The notes beneath the pieces were generated by a model that had not been told where the DNA came from, did no database searches, and saw nothing but the letters and a program-made list of their open reading frames with translations. Made by a program: the position numbers and the translations under genes. Positions 15,229-23,522 of a stretch of DNA of 64,000 bases are shown one piece after another (the stretch's first letter is position 1; each line of letters starts with the position of its first letter). The DNA is taken from positions 62,001 to 126,000 of the forward strand of contig NZ_QPJT01000001.1 of the NCBI RefSeq assembly GCF_003337415.1. The letters run 5' to 3'. This DNA is from Anaerobacterium chartisolvens. Lineage in GTDB: Bacteria > Bacillota > Clostridia > Acetivibrionales > DSM-27016.

Positions 15229-15756
15229 CTATGCAAGAGCTGCTCTTATGCTTTCCATATAATCTTTTCCATTCACCACATACTTACCGTTGAGCTTGTC
15301 AATTAAGAAGGTTTCTATCCCATTGACTATTTTTCTGTAGTATACAATCTCAAACTCACTTGACCCGTCTGCAGTCCCTCCAACTTCAACCTTGCCGGGG
15401 TCATATTTTTTGTTGAACCCAGTCATAAAAACCTTGTTGCTTTGCGTTTTCATGCTCATACCGCTTGAGTCAAAGGTATCATTAACCCATACGGCCTCAA
15501 ACTTTATCGGCCCCGGTCTGGACAGCATGGAATATTTTGCACTGTCTGCACGGCTGTTAACTGTGAAGGTCATGCTCCCAACCTGGCCGTATGCAGGGAG
15601 GTCTATTTCCCCAAGTATACCTGCTCCTTTTATGGTGTCGGTCGGCTTTTCAATTGAGGGAAGCTGCAAATCAGCAGCATCGTCTATCAGATGCATTGTC
15701 CCGTTCTGGTCATCCGCTTTAAGCCTATAGTCTATTGTTTTGTTGCTTATCTTCAT
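15229..15756 (-). CDS. Major tail tube protein (FII-like)
   Basis: 175 residues with the tail tube pattern: KISNKTIDYRLK start, DLQLPSIEKPTDTIKGAGILGEIDLPAYGQVGSMTFTV in the first half and KKYDPGKVEVGGTADGSSEFEIVYYRKIVNG near the end. It polymerises into the inner tube. It overlaps the sheath stop by one base and precedes E, the order of P2. Confidence 0.93.
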   Translation of the reverse strand: MKISNKTIDYRLKADDQNGTMHLIDDAADLQLPSIEKPTDTIKGAGILGEIDLPAYGQVGSMTFTVNSRADSAKYSMLSRPGPIKFEAVWVNDTFDSSGMSMKTQSNKVFMTGFNKKYDPGKVEVGGTADGSSEFEIVYYRKIVNGIETFLIDKLNGKYVVNGKDYMESIRAALA

Positions 15757-16994
15757 TATCCTTCACTCCCCCCGTATAGCATTTCAATGCCCTGAGTTGT
15801 GTACTGAACCCTGAAGGTTAGGCTCTTGCCCGGTGGCGTGGTGGTGGTCTGTATATCAAATACAAAATCGCCTTCGATAATGCTTGATATGGGGTTGCTT
15901 GACTCGTTGAAGTCAATTTTTCCATACAGCATTTTGCCATCCCCGACAAGGCCGTTAAGCCATACCTGAGCATCGTTCAGTATAGTGTCAACCTTAGACC
16001 TGTTCAGGGGCTGGTCAACATCGGACATGTAATTCTGTTGGAATGAGTTTGTCAGGTATGCCATCATGCGGATGTTGCAGTCAAATTTATCCCTTGGGTC
16101 AATCTCTGCGCCACTTTTATAGTTTCCATTATGCGGTCCCCATAGAACCCATGTGCCAGACCTGTATGTAACCGTTGTAATGCCCTCGCTGTTTAAGTCG
16201 TTTGCCTGTATTTCATCAAAGTCAACAGTGCTTCCATCGCTCAATATTGCCCCTGTGATGTCTATAGGTTTATTTGAGGGACTTTCATAGGGTATACTGT
16301 CATTTGCATAATCAGTCTGCTGCATTCTGACAACCGCCATTGTGGAAAGCCAGAAGGTATTGCTACCGCTTTTCACTTTAGGCCAGCATGCCTTCTCAAG
16401 TTTGGAGGTATACGCATTAGTTTGTTTCCACGTTTTTGCCGCCCCTATAGTTTTAGCCGCCGAGCTGTCTATGTCGGTAACACATATCGCATCCCAGTGT
16501 CCGTTTATCTTCTGGCATTTCTCTAAAAGAGCAGCCTCGACCGCCGACTTATGGCTCCAGCCCGGAGCTGCAATTATAGTTGGTATCATATTGTATGCCT
16601 GATATACCAGATCAACACATGCAAGTCCTGTCCTCTTGCCGTCTGCATCTATTCCCCCAACTATATCCGTTTCGGTTGCCGGATTTTCTTCGGTGTGTAT
16701 ATCAGGGTCAAGTACGTTTATTAGTATTATGGGGCCAATGGGTCCTAATTTGTTTCTGAAATGTGCGTACACCGCTTCGCAAAGGGTGTATGTTTCCCAG
16801 TCATCACTATATCCCACTATGCCTTTTGCATCATCAAAACTGTTAACCAGTACAGGTTTGTTTATTACTGTGATGCCACTTACGCCTGCACCAGGAGCAG
16901 TCCCCACATACACAGGGAGCGTTGCCACCCCGGAAGGCGGCAGACTGTCCTGAGTAGGGATCTGCTCTCCATATACTCCATGTAAATATGCCAT
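15756..16994 (-). CDS. Contractile tail sheath protein
   Basis: 412 residues. HGVYGEQIPTQDS start and the signature GILAxDG-like turns; YPEFP-like VGTAPGAGVSGITVINKPVLV at the N-terminus, the central MMAYLTNSFQQNYMSDVDQPLNRSKVDTILNDAQVWLNGLV and the conserved C-terminal strand (SLTFRVQYTTQGIEMLYG). Sheath subunits contract on adsorption and drive the tube through the envelope. Its presence with baseplate J, W and D shows a myovirus-type tail. Confidence 0.95.
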   Translation of the reverse strand: MAYLHGVYGEQIPTQDSLPPSGVATLPVYVGTAPGAGVSGITVINKPVLVNSFDDAKGIVGYSDDWETYTLCEAVYAHFRNKLGPIGPIILINVLDPDIHTEENPATETDIVGGIDADGKRTGLACVDLVYQAYNMIPTIIAAPGWSHKSAVEAALLEKCQKINGHWDAICVTDIDSSAAKTIGAAKTWKQTNAYTSKLEKACWPKVKSGSNTFWLSTMAVVRMQQTDYANDSIPYESPSNKPIDITGAILSDGSTVDFDEIQANDLNSEGITTVTYRSGTWVLWGPHNGNYKSGAEIDPRDKFDCNIRMMAYLTNSFQQNYMSDVDQPLNRSKVDTILNDAQVWLNGLVGDGKMLYGKIDFNESSNPISSIIEGDFVFDIQTTTTPPGKSLTFRVQYTTQGIEMLYGGSEG

Positions 16995-17008
16995 TATTTC
17001 ACCATCCT

Positions 17009-17536
17009 TTACTCATATTGTTCTGTCAAACCTGATATGTAACCCATAACTGCACAGGCTACAGAAAAGGTCATCCACCCGTACCAGTAAGGTGCGGGCT
17101 GGTCTTTGTACATCCCCCATTTAAAGGGACGTTGTATGCTGGTTACGTCTTCAATCACAGCAGCAGCCGAAAGCTCCCTCCTAGCCAGGGCAATGAGGTT
17201 TATTAGGTCTTTGTATCCCTCATAATTAGGATAAAGCTTCCCGTCTTTTACCAGCCCTTCACTGAAAGTCACGAAGGACAGCCTTATATTTAGGCTTGCG
17301 CTGTCTCCGTCATCCTCTCCCTCATCCATTCCAACAATTATGCATGGTATGTCTGTTACCTGACTCTCGGGACTAATGTTTTCCGGAAGCTTGGGCGGTA
17401 TCCAGCCAACATGCACAGCCGGATGCACCAGATCATATGTGTCTATATTCTTGGCTGGTGTCTGCAGCTTAATTTTATTGGCCACCCTTTCCTGTAGGAA
17501 CTTTTGTAACGCTTCAATAATTATATTGTCCGTCAT
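17009..17536 (-). CDS. Phage neck/tail completion protein (hypothetical)
   Basis: 175 residues. Located just before the sheath gene where the tail terminator or completion protein is encoded. The sequence (VGWIPPKLPENISPESQVTD ... DIPCIIVGMDEGEDDGDSAS, then YWYGWMTFSVA) fits the alpha/beta tail terminator fold by eye: strands around a helix with SRRELSAAAVIEDV. I cannot assign a family with certainty. Confidence 0.65.
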   Translation of the reverse strand: MTDNIIIEALQKFLQERVANKIKLQTPAKNIDTYDLVHPAVHVGWIPPKLPENISPESQVTDIPCIIVGMDEGEDDGDSASLNIRLSFVTFSEGLVKDGKLYPNYEGYKDLINLIALARRELSAAAVIEDVTSIQRPFKWGMYKDQPAPYWYGWMTFSVACAVMGYISGLTEQYE

Positions 17537-17540
17537 GGCT

Positions 17541-18116
17541 TCACCCTCTTATCCTGTTTAGCCTTCTTTGCACTTCATGCTCTATACGCTCACTTAGCTT
17601 TGCCTGTGCATCCCTCTGTATTTGCCGATTAATATCTTCATTCCCTATCATTTGAGGAATTGACAGTGTCCGCAGTACAACTATGGGCTTCCTTTCCTCC
17701 CCCACCCTCATGAACACGTTAAGGGAATTGTTCATGTTTTGAACGAATGCACTCGGGGAGGTATTTACTGTTTTTCTACCTCCTTGCTTTTTTATCTTGA
17801 CTTTTACTTTTCTTTTCGTGCCGGGGCTTTTGGGGGAAAACGGGAAATTGGCAAGTGACAGGAGGTGTCCTTGTGAAACAAGCTTTGCCGATAATTCCCC
17901 TCTTCTTGCCTTGTGTTTTTTTATTGTCTTTTTTACCGTTGTGGTTTTAATTGAATACTCTTGTGTTACTATCCGCCCCACCTGTGTATTTATGTAGTCC
18001 ACTGTCCTGTTTAATGCAGAGGCGGCAGCTCCGGGCATTTCTCTTTCCAGTCCTCTTAATTGCCTTCCGATATTGTTTAACTGCCTCGTGTCGATGCGGA
18101 TATTATCTCTAGGCAT
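17541..18116 (-). CDS. Minor tail protein Z-like (GPZ) neck protein
   Basis: 191 residues, strongly basic. RQLNNIGRQLRGLEREMPGAAASALNRTVDYINTQVGRIV at the N-terminus is the GpZ family pattern (helix ending in ALNRT), and IGNEDINRQIQRDAQAKLSERIEHEVQRRL is a C-terminal helix. In lambda Z is needed for tail completion and DNA positioning at the head-tail joint. A one-base overlap with the gene upstream supports co-expression. Confidence 0.8.
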   Translation of the reverse strand: MPRDNIRIDTRQLNNIGRQLRGLEREMPGAAASALNRTVDYINTQVGRIVTQEYSIKTTTVKKTIKKHKARRGELSAKLVSQGHLLSLANFPFSPKSPGTKRKVKVKIKKQGGRKTVNTSPSAFVQNMNNSLNVFMRVGEERKPIVVLRTLSIPQMIGNEDINRQIQRDAQAKLSERIEHEVQRRLNRIRG

Positions 18117-18427
18117 TACTCGTTCCTCCTGAGAATTATTTCATATACCCCGGCATCCGCCCTCACGTCAAAGACCTGCATCTTTTTACGGTCAAAAATC
18201 TGGACTTCATCCACTCCCGGAGGTTCTCCATATTCCTCTGCGGCTACATAGTACAGGATTTCTCCTATGCTTATTCCGTCAAACTCTTTTTTACTGCGCT
18301 GCATAAGCCGATCATTGTCAATTACAACGTTGAGCGTCCTGCCGTTTATTTCGTGCGGCTCCGAAAATTCGGCGGGATTAAAAAAAACTTTCAAATCAGA
18401 TCGGAGTATATCCTTGAAGTTTAACAT
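18116..18427 (-). CDS. Head-tail joining protein, lambda FII/Gifsy-type
   Basis: 103 residues. FKDILRSDLKVFFNPAEFSEPHEING is the usual start of the small phage joining proteins of this type; the rest forms strands (EILYYVAAEEYGEPP, VYEIILRRNE). Lies between the capsid-side genes and Z, as a head-tail connector would. Overlaps the upstream gene by seven bases. Confidence 0.72.
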   Translation of the reverse strand: MLNFKDILRSDLKVFFNPAEFSEPHEINGRTLNVVIDNDRLMQRSKKEFDGISIGEILYYVAAEEYGEPPGVDEVQIFDRKKMQVFDVRADAGVYEIILRRNE

Positions 18428-18909
18428 TCAATCACCTTCCCGGTTTTTTTAGTGGGCTTAGAGCCACTGCCTCCCACAGGCTTTTTGGCGGGCTTACTGG
18501 GTTTAGGCGCGGCACTTCTCGCCGCCGCATTCCGTGTATTACTCCCGGCAGGTTTGGGGCGGTCTTTTGAGGCTTCATTCCCCATTTGTATGTACTCATC
18601 AGGGTTAAACTGTATGTCGACAGCTTCCTGTTCCCTAGCATACTCCACTCCGTCCTCTTCCTCCTTCTCTTCTTTGGCCTGACTGTTTTCTGCCACGTTC
18701 GCCTGCCTTGCTTCCTCTGCTCCCTGCTCGCTTGGATCGTCGTCTCCGGCTTGACTATTATCTTCCTCTTCGCAGTTATGCAGAATGTATTCAGCGAAGT
18801 CCTCAGATACAAGCCGGGCCTCTTCCTTCTGGGAAAGGCCCGGTATGGTTTCGCCCTTTGTATAGGTTTTGCCATCGTGTCGGACTTTAAAATTTTTAAC
18901 CTTTATCAT
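18421..18909 (-). CDS. Head completion-region protein with low-complexity tail
   Basis: 162 residues. The first 45 residues form a small domain (MIKVKNFKVRHDGKTYTKGETIPGLSQKE-type strands) often found just after phage capsid genes; the remaining two thirds are acidic and then Pro/Lys/Ala-rich (KPSKPAKKPVGGSGSKPTKK) without structure. Possibly a connector tether or capsid-associated protein. A 147-codon frame in another register over the same place is a shadow. Confidence 0.6.
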   Translation of the reverse strand: MIKVKNFKVRHDGKTYTKGETIPGLSQKEEARLVSEDFAEYILHNCEEEDNSQAGDDDPSEQGAEEARQANVAENSQAKEEKEEEDGVEYAREQEAVDIQFNPDEYIQMGNEASKDRPKPAGSNTRNAAARSAAPKPSKPAKKPVGGSGSKPTKKTGKVIEC

Positions 18910-18918
18910 ATGCCCTCC

Positions 18919-19965
18919 CTATTTGACAACCGCTACATACCAAGAGTCAATATCTTCCGGTACAGGTAACGGCCTTGAAGACAGCCTTATTTTCCTTACC
19001 TCGTTTTCTTCATCCGACCATACCTTAGGTATCCTTGTACCTTCATAAGTAACAAATGTGCCGTTTTCCATCTGGGTAATGGCACCGTAGTAACGCTTGT
19101 TCATGCCCGTCGTACCCAGTAATATGGTTTTCTCCGGTATCATAGGCTGCTCTGTATCATCATCATCTAAAAACCATTCATCGTAGCTGTAAAGCTCCAG
19201 GTCCAGCTCGGATATTCTCCCTATGTAGGTTAGGGCAGGGGATTTCACGGAAGGCTCTATGACTCCAATGTTTATCCTTAAAAGGTTCATTATTTTCTGC
19301 ACCTTTTCATGATTAATAAAGGTTTTGCTGACATCGGAAGCCATGATGCAAATGGTTGGAGCCTTCCCCGTTTTCTGGATAACCTCAAGCCTTTTTTCTC
19401 CCAGATATCCAATGGGATCGGAGCCGGGATCTGTCCACAGTTCGCCGCCTGTTAAGATTTCCTTGTTTGTAAAGTTATAATCGACCACTTTGTCGATGTG
19501 CTTGCCGTTTTCGGTCATTTCCTTCATGGTTACTTTCCCCGTAAAGAGCAGCTCCCTGCACATCCATTCCTCCCTGCTCGTAATCATATCGTCAAGCTCA
19601 ATAATGTCCCCGGCAAGCAGCTCCTGTGCTCTTTCATCGGGTGTCCTTGTGCTGTAAATAGCCTCCCCCATCGATCTGGTATTCAAATCATCTTTTGTGA
19701 GGATTCTCTGCGGTGCAACTCTTGAGAACTTGAATGTTCTGGTTTCAAATCCCTGCCTGTCTACAACAATTCCCCCAACACGAGGGGCAACAAACGGAGC
19801 CATTTTTCTTTTGCCTTTTTTAAAATCCACGTCAACATTTTCCGTCAGGAAAGTCTGTGTGCCGGGGAAAAATGTGTCCCTTAAAAATGTATGGACCGGC
19901 TTCATTATGTTTATTGCCTGAAGCATGGTCCTGGTACTATAGAGGCTTATAACGTTATCGGGCAT
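18919..19965 (-). CDS. Major capsid protein (lambda gpE-type)
   Basis: 348 residues of the Phage_cap_E family: LRDTFFPGTQTFLTENVDVDF near the N-terminus, FVAPRVGGIVVDRQGFETRTFKFSRV, a central CIMASDVSKTFINHEKVQKIM and the C-terminal KTILLGTTGMNKRYYGAITQM. Builds the HK97-fold head shell. Preceded by the decoration protein and protease genes as in lambda. Confidence 0.95.
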   Translation of the reverse strand: MPDNVISLYSTRTMLQAINIMKPVHTFLRDTFFPGTQTFLTENVDVDFKKGKRKMAPFVAPRVGGIVVDRQGFETRTFKFSRVAPQRILTKDDLNTRSMGEAIYSTRTPDERAQELLAGDIIELDDMITSREEWMCRELLFTGKVTMKEMTENGKHIDKVVDYNFTNKEILTGGELWTDPGSDPIGYLGEKRLEVIQKTGKAPTICIMASDVSKTFINHEKVQKIMNLLRINIGVIEPSVKSPALTYIGRISELDLELYSYDEWFLDDDDTEQPMIPEKTILLGTTGMNKRYYGAITQMENGTFVTYEGTRIPKVWSDEENEVRKIRLSSRPLPVPEDIDSWYVAVVK

Positions 19966-19969
19966 TTTA

Positions 19970-20365
19970 TTATTCCTCCCATCCTATGTTTTCTTTTAGG
20001 TAAATACCCAGCTCCCGGAGCCTAAGTTCATGATCTGCTGCGGTATCAGTTTCGCCGAAAATAAGGGCATTCTTGTTAAATACCCCGGTGATATACGCCT
20101 CGGCTGTAATGTTCTCTGCCTCGCTTCCGTCGCCGGTGTCAATATTGTCCGTTAAAATACAGTCTGCCTTCTCCGTCCCGTCGGACGCGGATTTGTCAAC
20201 CAGCTTTGCTGCTCCTGTGGCTGTAACAGTTCCAAGCACCGTGCCACGCAGAATTGTTCCCTGATTCTTTTCCAAGGTAATTCCTGTTGTAAGTATAGGT
20301 ATTTCATGCCCTGCAATCAGGTTGTCCGGCGTTGTTTGGCCTATTTTCCCATATAAGTTTTCCAC
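19970..20365 (-). CDS. Head decoration protein (lambda gpD-like)
   Basis: 131 residues. GQTTPDNLIAGHEIPILTTGITLEKNQGTILRGTVLG is the HDPD family start, and ITAEAYITGVFNKNALIFGE its C-terminal strand pair. It stabilises the expanded capsid. Its start overlaps the protease gene stop by one base. Confidence 0.9.
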   Translation of the reverse strand: MENLYGKIGQTTPDNLIAGHEIPILTTGITLEKNQGTILRGTVLGTVTATGAAKLVDKSASDGTEKADCILTDNIDTGDGSEAENITAEAYITGVFNKNALIFGETDTAADHELRLRELGIYLKENIGWEE

Positions 20366-21540
20366 TATTTAATTCCCCTCCTTTTGTTTATGGCGTTGGC
20401 CGTACCTTCTGCGGCCTTGTCCTCCGCTTCCTTTTTCCCCTGCTCCGTCTGCTGTGTATTTGGCTGCGCTGTCACGTCACCAGCTCCGGAATCTTTTGCA
20501 TCCTTCAGGGCATTATTGAGGTACTGCTGCCCTTTCCCGGCATCATCCTGCAATGCTTTAAATGCCAGTTCCCTCGCGTCAATAGGTTCCTCAAATTTTG
20601 CTTTGTTGACTAATTCGGGAACCATATTTTTTGCTATTTTCTCAATGTCCTGAATCCTTTGTCTCTCGTTTTTCGCGCCTTCCTCCCTGGCTGCATCCTC
20701 AACCTGTTTTACCATGTCGGGGTATGTGTTTTTAAGCTCTTCAATGTTTTTTGGAGGCATAAGATCATTCCCTTCTGAATTATTCGTTTTATTTGCATCA
20801 GGGTTCGGCTTGGGAGCTTCCTCCTGCTTTGCACTAAGCTTTACATCTGGTAACTCAAAAAATTTCTTAATTGACTCATTGGCTGAATTCTGGATTGCAA
20901 GTATGCGCCTATAACCTAGATTCATTACTTCCTCCGCCGGAGATGCTTGCTGCTTGTCGCCATAAAGCATATCCGTGGCAAACCCTTCTTTTACTGCTGT
21001 TCTGGCACTCATATAGGTTTCATCATCCATCATAGCGGATATCTTCGCTCTGGATCTGCCAGTGCCGAGCTGATAAGCGTTTATGATGGTCTCTTTGATT
21101 TCGTCAAGTACATCCGCCGCTTTGCGCAAATCCGAGGCATAGCCGTATACCTCAGTTAACGGATTATGCATCATAAATATATCCACAGGCCCCATAAATC
21201 TCTCATCGCCTACCATATACGGGATTGTTGCTGCACTCATTACCTTGCTGTCAGATTTGGTTATGATTTTGGCTCCCGTCTTTTTATGCTCCATTAAGGC
21301 GTTATACATACCAGCTGCTGCAAAAACACTTCCTCCATAACTATTGATCCATACGGTTATGTTCTTACCCTTATATTGTGCAAGCTCTTCACGGAATGCA
21401 TTGGGCAAAGCAGCCGATATGCCAAACCATTCGTAAAGCCATGCGTAGTCATCATCAGTGATTTCTCCTTCAATCCTTAATTCAATTTCTTCCTCTCCCT
21501 GGTCAGCTGCAATATTTTTAAAGCTCCAAAATTTAGGCAT
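20365..21540 (-). CDS. Prohead ClpP-type protease with C-terminal scaffold region
   Basis: 391 residues. Residues 1-200 are a ClpP/S49-like serine protease: WINSYGGSVFAAAGMYNAL, SDSKVMSAATIPYMVGDERFM with the catalytic Ser, and MMHNPLTEVYG with the His. Residues about 240-391 are charged and helical (NIEELKNTYPDMVKQVEDAA, QRIQDIEKIAKNMVP), the usual fused scaffold. It matures the capsid and then degrades itself. Overlaps the portal gene by eight bases. Confidence 0.92.
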   Translation of the reverse strand: MPKFWSFKNIAADQGEEEIELRIEGEITDDDYAWLYEWFGISAALPNAFREELAQYKGKNITVWINSYGGSVFAAAGMYNALMEHKKTGAKIITKSDSKVMSAATIPYMVGDERFMGPVDIFMMHNPLTEVYGYASDLRKAADVLDEIKETIINAYQLGTGRSRAKISAMMDDETYMSARTAVKEGFATDMLYGDKQQASPAEEVMNLGYRRILAIQNSANESIKKFFELPDVKLSAKQEEAPKPNPDANKTNNSEGNDLMPPKNIEELKNTYPDMVKQVEDAAREEGAKNERQRIQDIEKIAKNMVPELVNKAKFEEPIDARELAFKALQDDAGKGQQYLNNALKDAKDSGAGDVTAQPNTQQTEQGKKEAEDKAAEGTANAINKRRGIK

Positions 21541-23233
21541 CGTCTTTTTCTCCTTTCATCATATCTTTAACCACGTATTCCGCAATTTTGTTTATTATCG
21601 CGGCGGATAAACTGTTTTCGGTTTGCATTCTTCCTTCCCCGCTTTGCTCTCCGTTTTCCCGCATCTGGTTTAACAGGCTGTTTTCTCTCAACACCTGAAT
21701 AATGTTTTTATCCCAGTCCCCCCCGGTCAGTTCAATGGTTTCCTTCTCGCGAGTGGAAATCCCCTCGTTTATTCTCATAATCGCCGCTGTAACTTCTTTT
21801 ACAGGGTCAATTTGCCCAGGTGCCGGACCGTTCCAGTCTGCTTTGCACCACGCCTCCCTTCTTGACGGGTCGTTAAAAAAGCCGGGAGCTGCAATTCTTC
21901 CCCTCGCAACAGCTTCCGCAAGCCATATTTCATATACGGGCTGGCAAAAGTCATTTGCAAACCATGTCCGGCGCATTCTAAAGCCCTTCCATGCCTCCAA
22001 AAGAGCCGCCCGACTGGCTGAATACGAAGCCATAAACGATTTTGTAAGCAGCTCAAACGGTATTTCCAGAGCCGCACCTATGTATTTCGCCATTGCGGTC
22101 ATAAATGCGTCAAACCCACTAGAGGGCCGGGATGGATCTCCGAATTCAACATCCTCTCCGGGGTTAAGCACATTTACACTCCCGGCTCCCATCTCATAAG
22201 AATTGGGATCTGTATCAACGAGATCTTCCTCGAGGATAGAGTTTGCAAGCGCAATTTCCGTACCGTTTTGAGGAAGCTCTTTTTTAATAAATACAGTGAA
22301 ATATGCCTGCACAACCGCTGCCATTATTTCGGCCTCGGTATACCGGCTTATCTGCTTTAGAGCCTCTATTACCGGAGCCAGATACGGCACTCCCCGGTAC
22401 TGCTCGCAACGTTCCTGCTCCATAAGGTGCAGTATGTTTGGATTGCCTGTAAGCTTGCCGAATTTCTCCACTCTTGTCCATTCTCTCTTATTTGTACCTA
22501 TGTATGAATTGGGATATTGGTTGCATATGTAATACGCAGTTACCGCCCCGTTATCATCTATTTCAACACCGTTATATATCCGGTTCCCATTCTTGGCTTT
22601 TACATTGCTTCCCGTCTGATAGTCAGGGTTGTTTACCCTGTCGGCTTCGATAAGGTGTATTCTAAGTCCATACGGCATCCACACCGTAGGTTCTTCCTGC
22701 TTTATAAGGGCAAACCCGTCACCGTTCATTAACCAGGATACAAGGCCAAGCTGTTGAAGTTCATTGAAGTTATTCATGCGTGCGGAGTCACACCACACCT
22801 TCCCGCCCCACAATTCAAATTCTCTCTCCGTATTGGTCTCCCATTCGTCAGCCTGTTCCTTTGTTAGGCCAAGGTATGCGTAATCAATTCTACTTTTAAG
22901 CTTCAGGCCCGGACCGACAACATTAGTCCTGTTTGCCTTAATGGCTGATGTGGCGAGCGGTGCCGACATCCATAAATCACGGGATCGCTGCCGGAGCATG
23001 TCAAGGTTGTAGTCTATATCCTCAAGAGGGGTTTTGCTGTTTGCAGTCCATCCCCTCATTGATTTTTTCACCCTGCTGGCCCCACCTTCAGAATATCCGG
23101 AATTTTTAAATGTCCCCCAGATATCTGATTTGATTTTCGCCAATTCCCTGCTGGCCTTGGCCTGTTCTATTCTTGCCCTAGCTTCAAGCTGTTTTGCTTT
23201 GGCTTCCTCAAGCCTCACCTTTGCAATATCCAA
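21533..23233 (-). CDS. Portal protein (lambda gpB-type)
   Basis: 566 residues. Coiled N-terminus, then RVKKSMRGWTANSKTPLEDIDYNLDMLRQRSRDLWMSAPLATSAIKANRTNVVGPGLKL, the lambda-type portal signature, and NPGEDVEFGDPSRPSSGFDAFMTAMAKYIGAALEIPFELLTKSF in the stem/crown part. Forms the dodecameric ring through which DNA is packed. Located between gpW-like and protease genes as in lambda. Confidence 0.95.
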   Translation of the reverse strand: MDIAKVRLEEAKAKQLEARARIEQAKASRELAKIKSDIWGTFKNSGYSEGGASRVKKSMRGWTANSKTPLEDIDYNLDMLRQRSRDLWMSAPLATSAIKANRTNVVGPGLKLKSRIDYAYLGLTKEQADEWETNTEREFELWGGKVWCDSARMNNFNELQQLGLVSWLMNGDGFALIKQEEPTVWMPYGLRIHLIEADRVNNPDYQTGSNVKAKNGNRIYNGVEIDDNGAVTAYYICNQYPNSYIGTNKREWTRVEKFGKLTGNPNILHLMEQERCEQYRGVPYLAPVIEALKQISRYTEAEIMAAVVQAYFTVFIKKELPQNGTEIALANSILEEDLVDTDPNSYEMGAGSVNVLNPGEDVEFGDPSRPSSGFDAFMTAMAKYIGAALEIPFELLTKSFMASYSASRAALLEAWKGFRMRRTWFANDFCQPVYEIWLAEAVARGRIAAPGFFNDPSRREAWCKADWNGPAPGQIDPVKEVTAAIMRINEGISTREKETIELTGGDWDKNIIQVLRENSLLNQMRENGEQSGEGRMQTENSLSAAIINKIAEYVVKDMMKGEKDDA

Positions 23234-23248
23234 TCTTCATCACCTGCC

Positions 23249-23473
23249 TTATAAATCTCTGGGTGTAATCCTGAAAACCTTACGTTTTCCCCTGTTTTGA
23301 ATTTCCCGTATTTCATTCTTCCAGAACTTTACTTGTTCTCTTATCTGTGCAAGATCCGCCTTGTCAAGTCTTTTTGACCCCATCTGGTAGCTTTGCACCG
23401 TTGCAACTGCGATTTCGGCCTCAAGCCACACCTTGAGGTGTGCTTTTGCCTCTTCCAGCGTCCAAACCGACAT
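23249..23473 (-). CDS. gpW-like head-tail joining protein (DUF6148-type)
   Basis: About 74 residues; MSVWTLEEAKAHLKVWLEAEIAVATVQSY followed by KADLAQIREQVKFWKNEIREI. Two helices with a middle turn and the LD-x-A-x-L-RQ pattern are usual for gpW/DUF6148 between terminase and portal. The first ATG after the GGTGAT is taken as start; a GTG four codons earlier is possible. Confidence 0.78.
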   Translation of the reverse strand: MSVWTLEEAKAHLKVWLEAEIAVATVQSYQMGSKRLDKADLAQIREQVKFWKNEIREIQNRGKRKVFRITPRDL

Positions 23474-23522
23474 ATGTATCACCAACTTTTTAATTAATTT
23501 TTTATAAATTTGTACAGTTTTC

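Noticed and set aside
18432-18875. 147-codon minus frame inside the gene at 18421-18909
   Set aside because: Shadow frame of a low-complexity Glu/Lys-rich coding region; it has no start signal and does not fit the spacing of neighbours.
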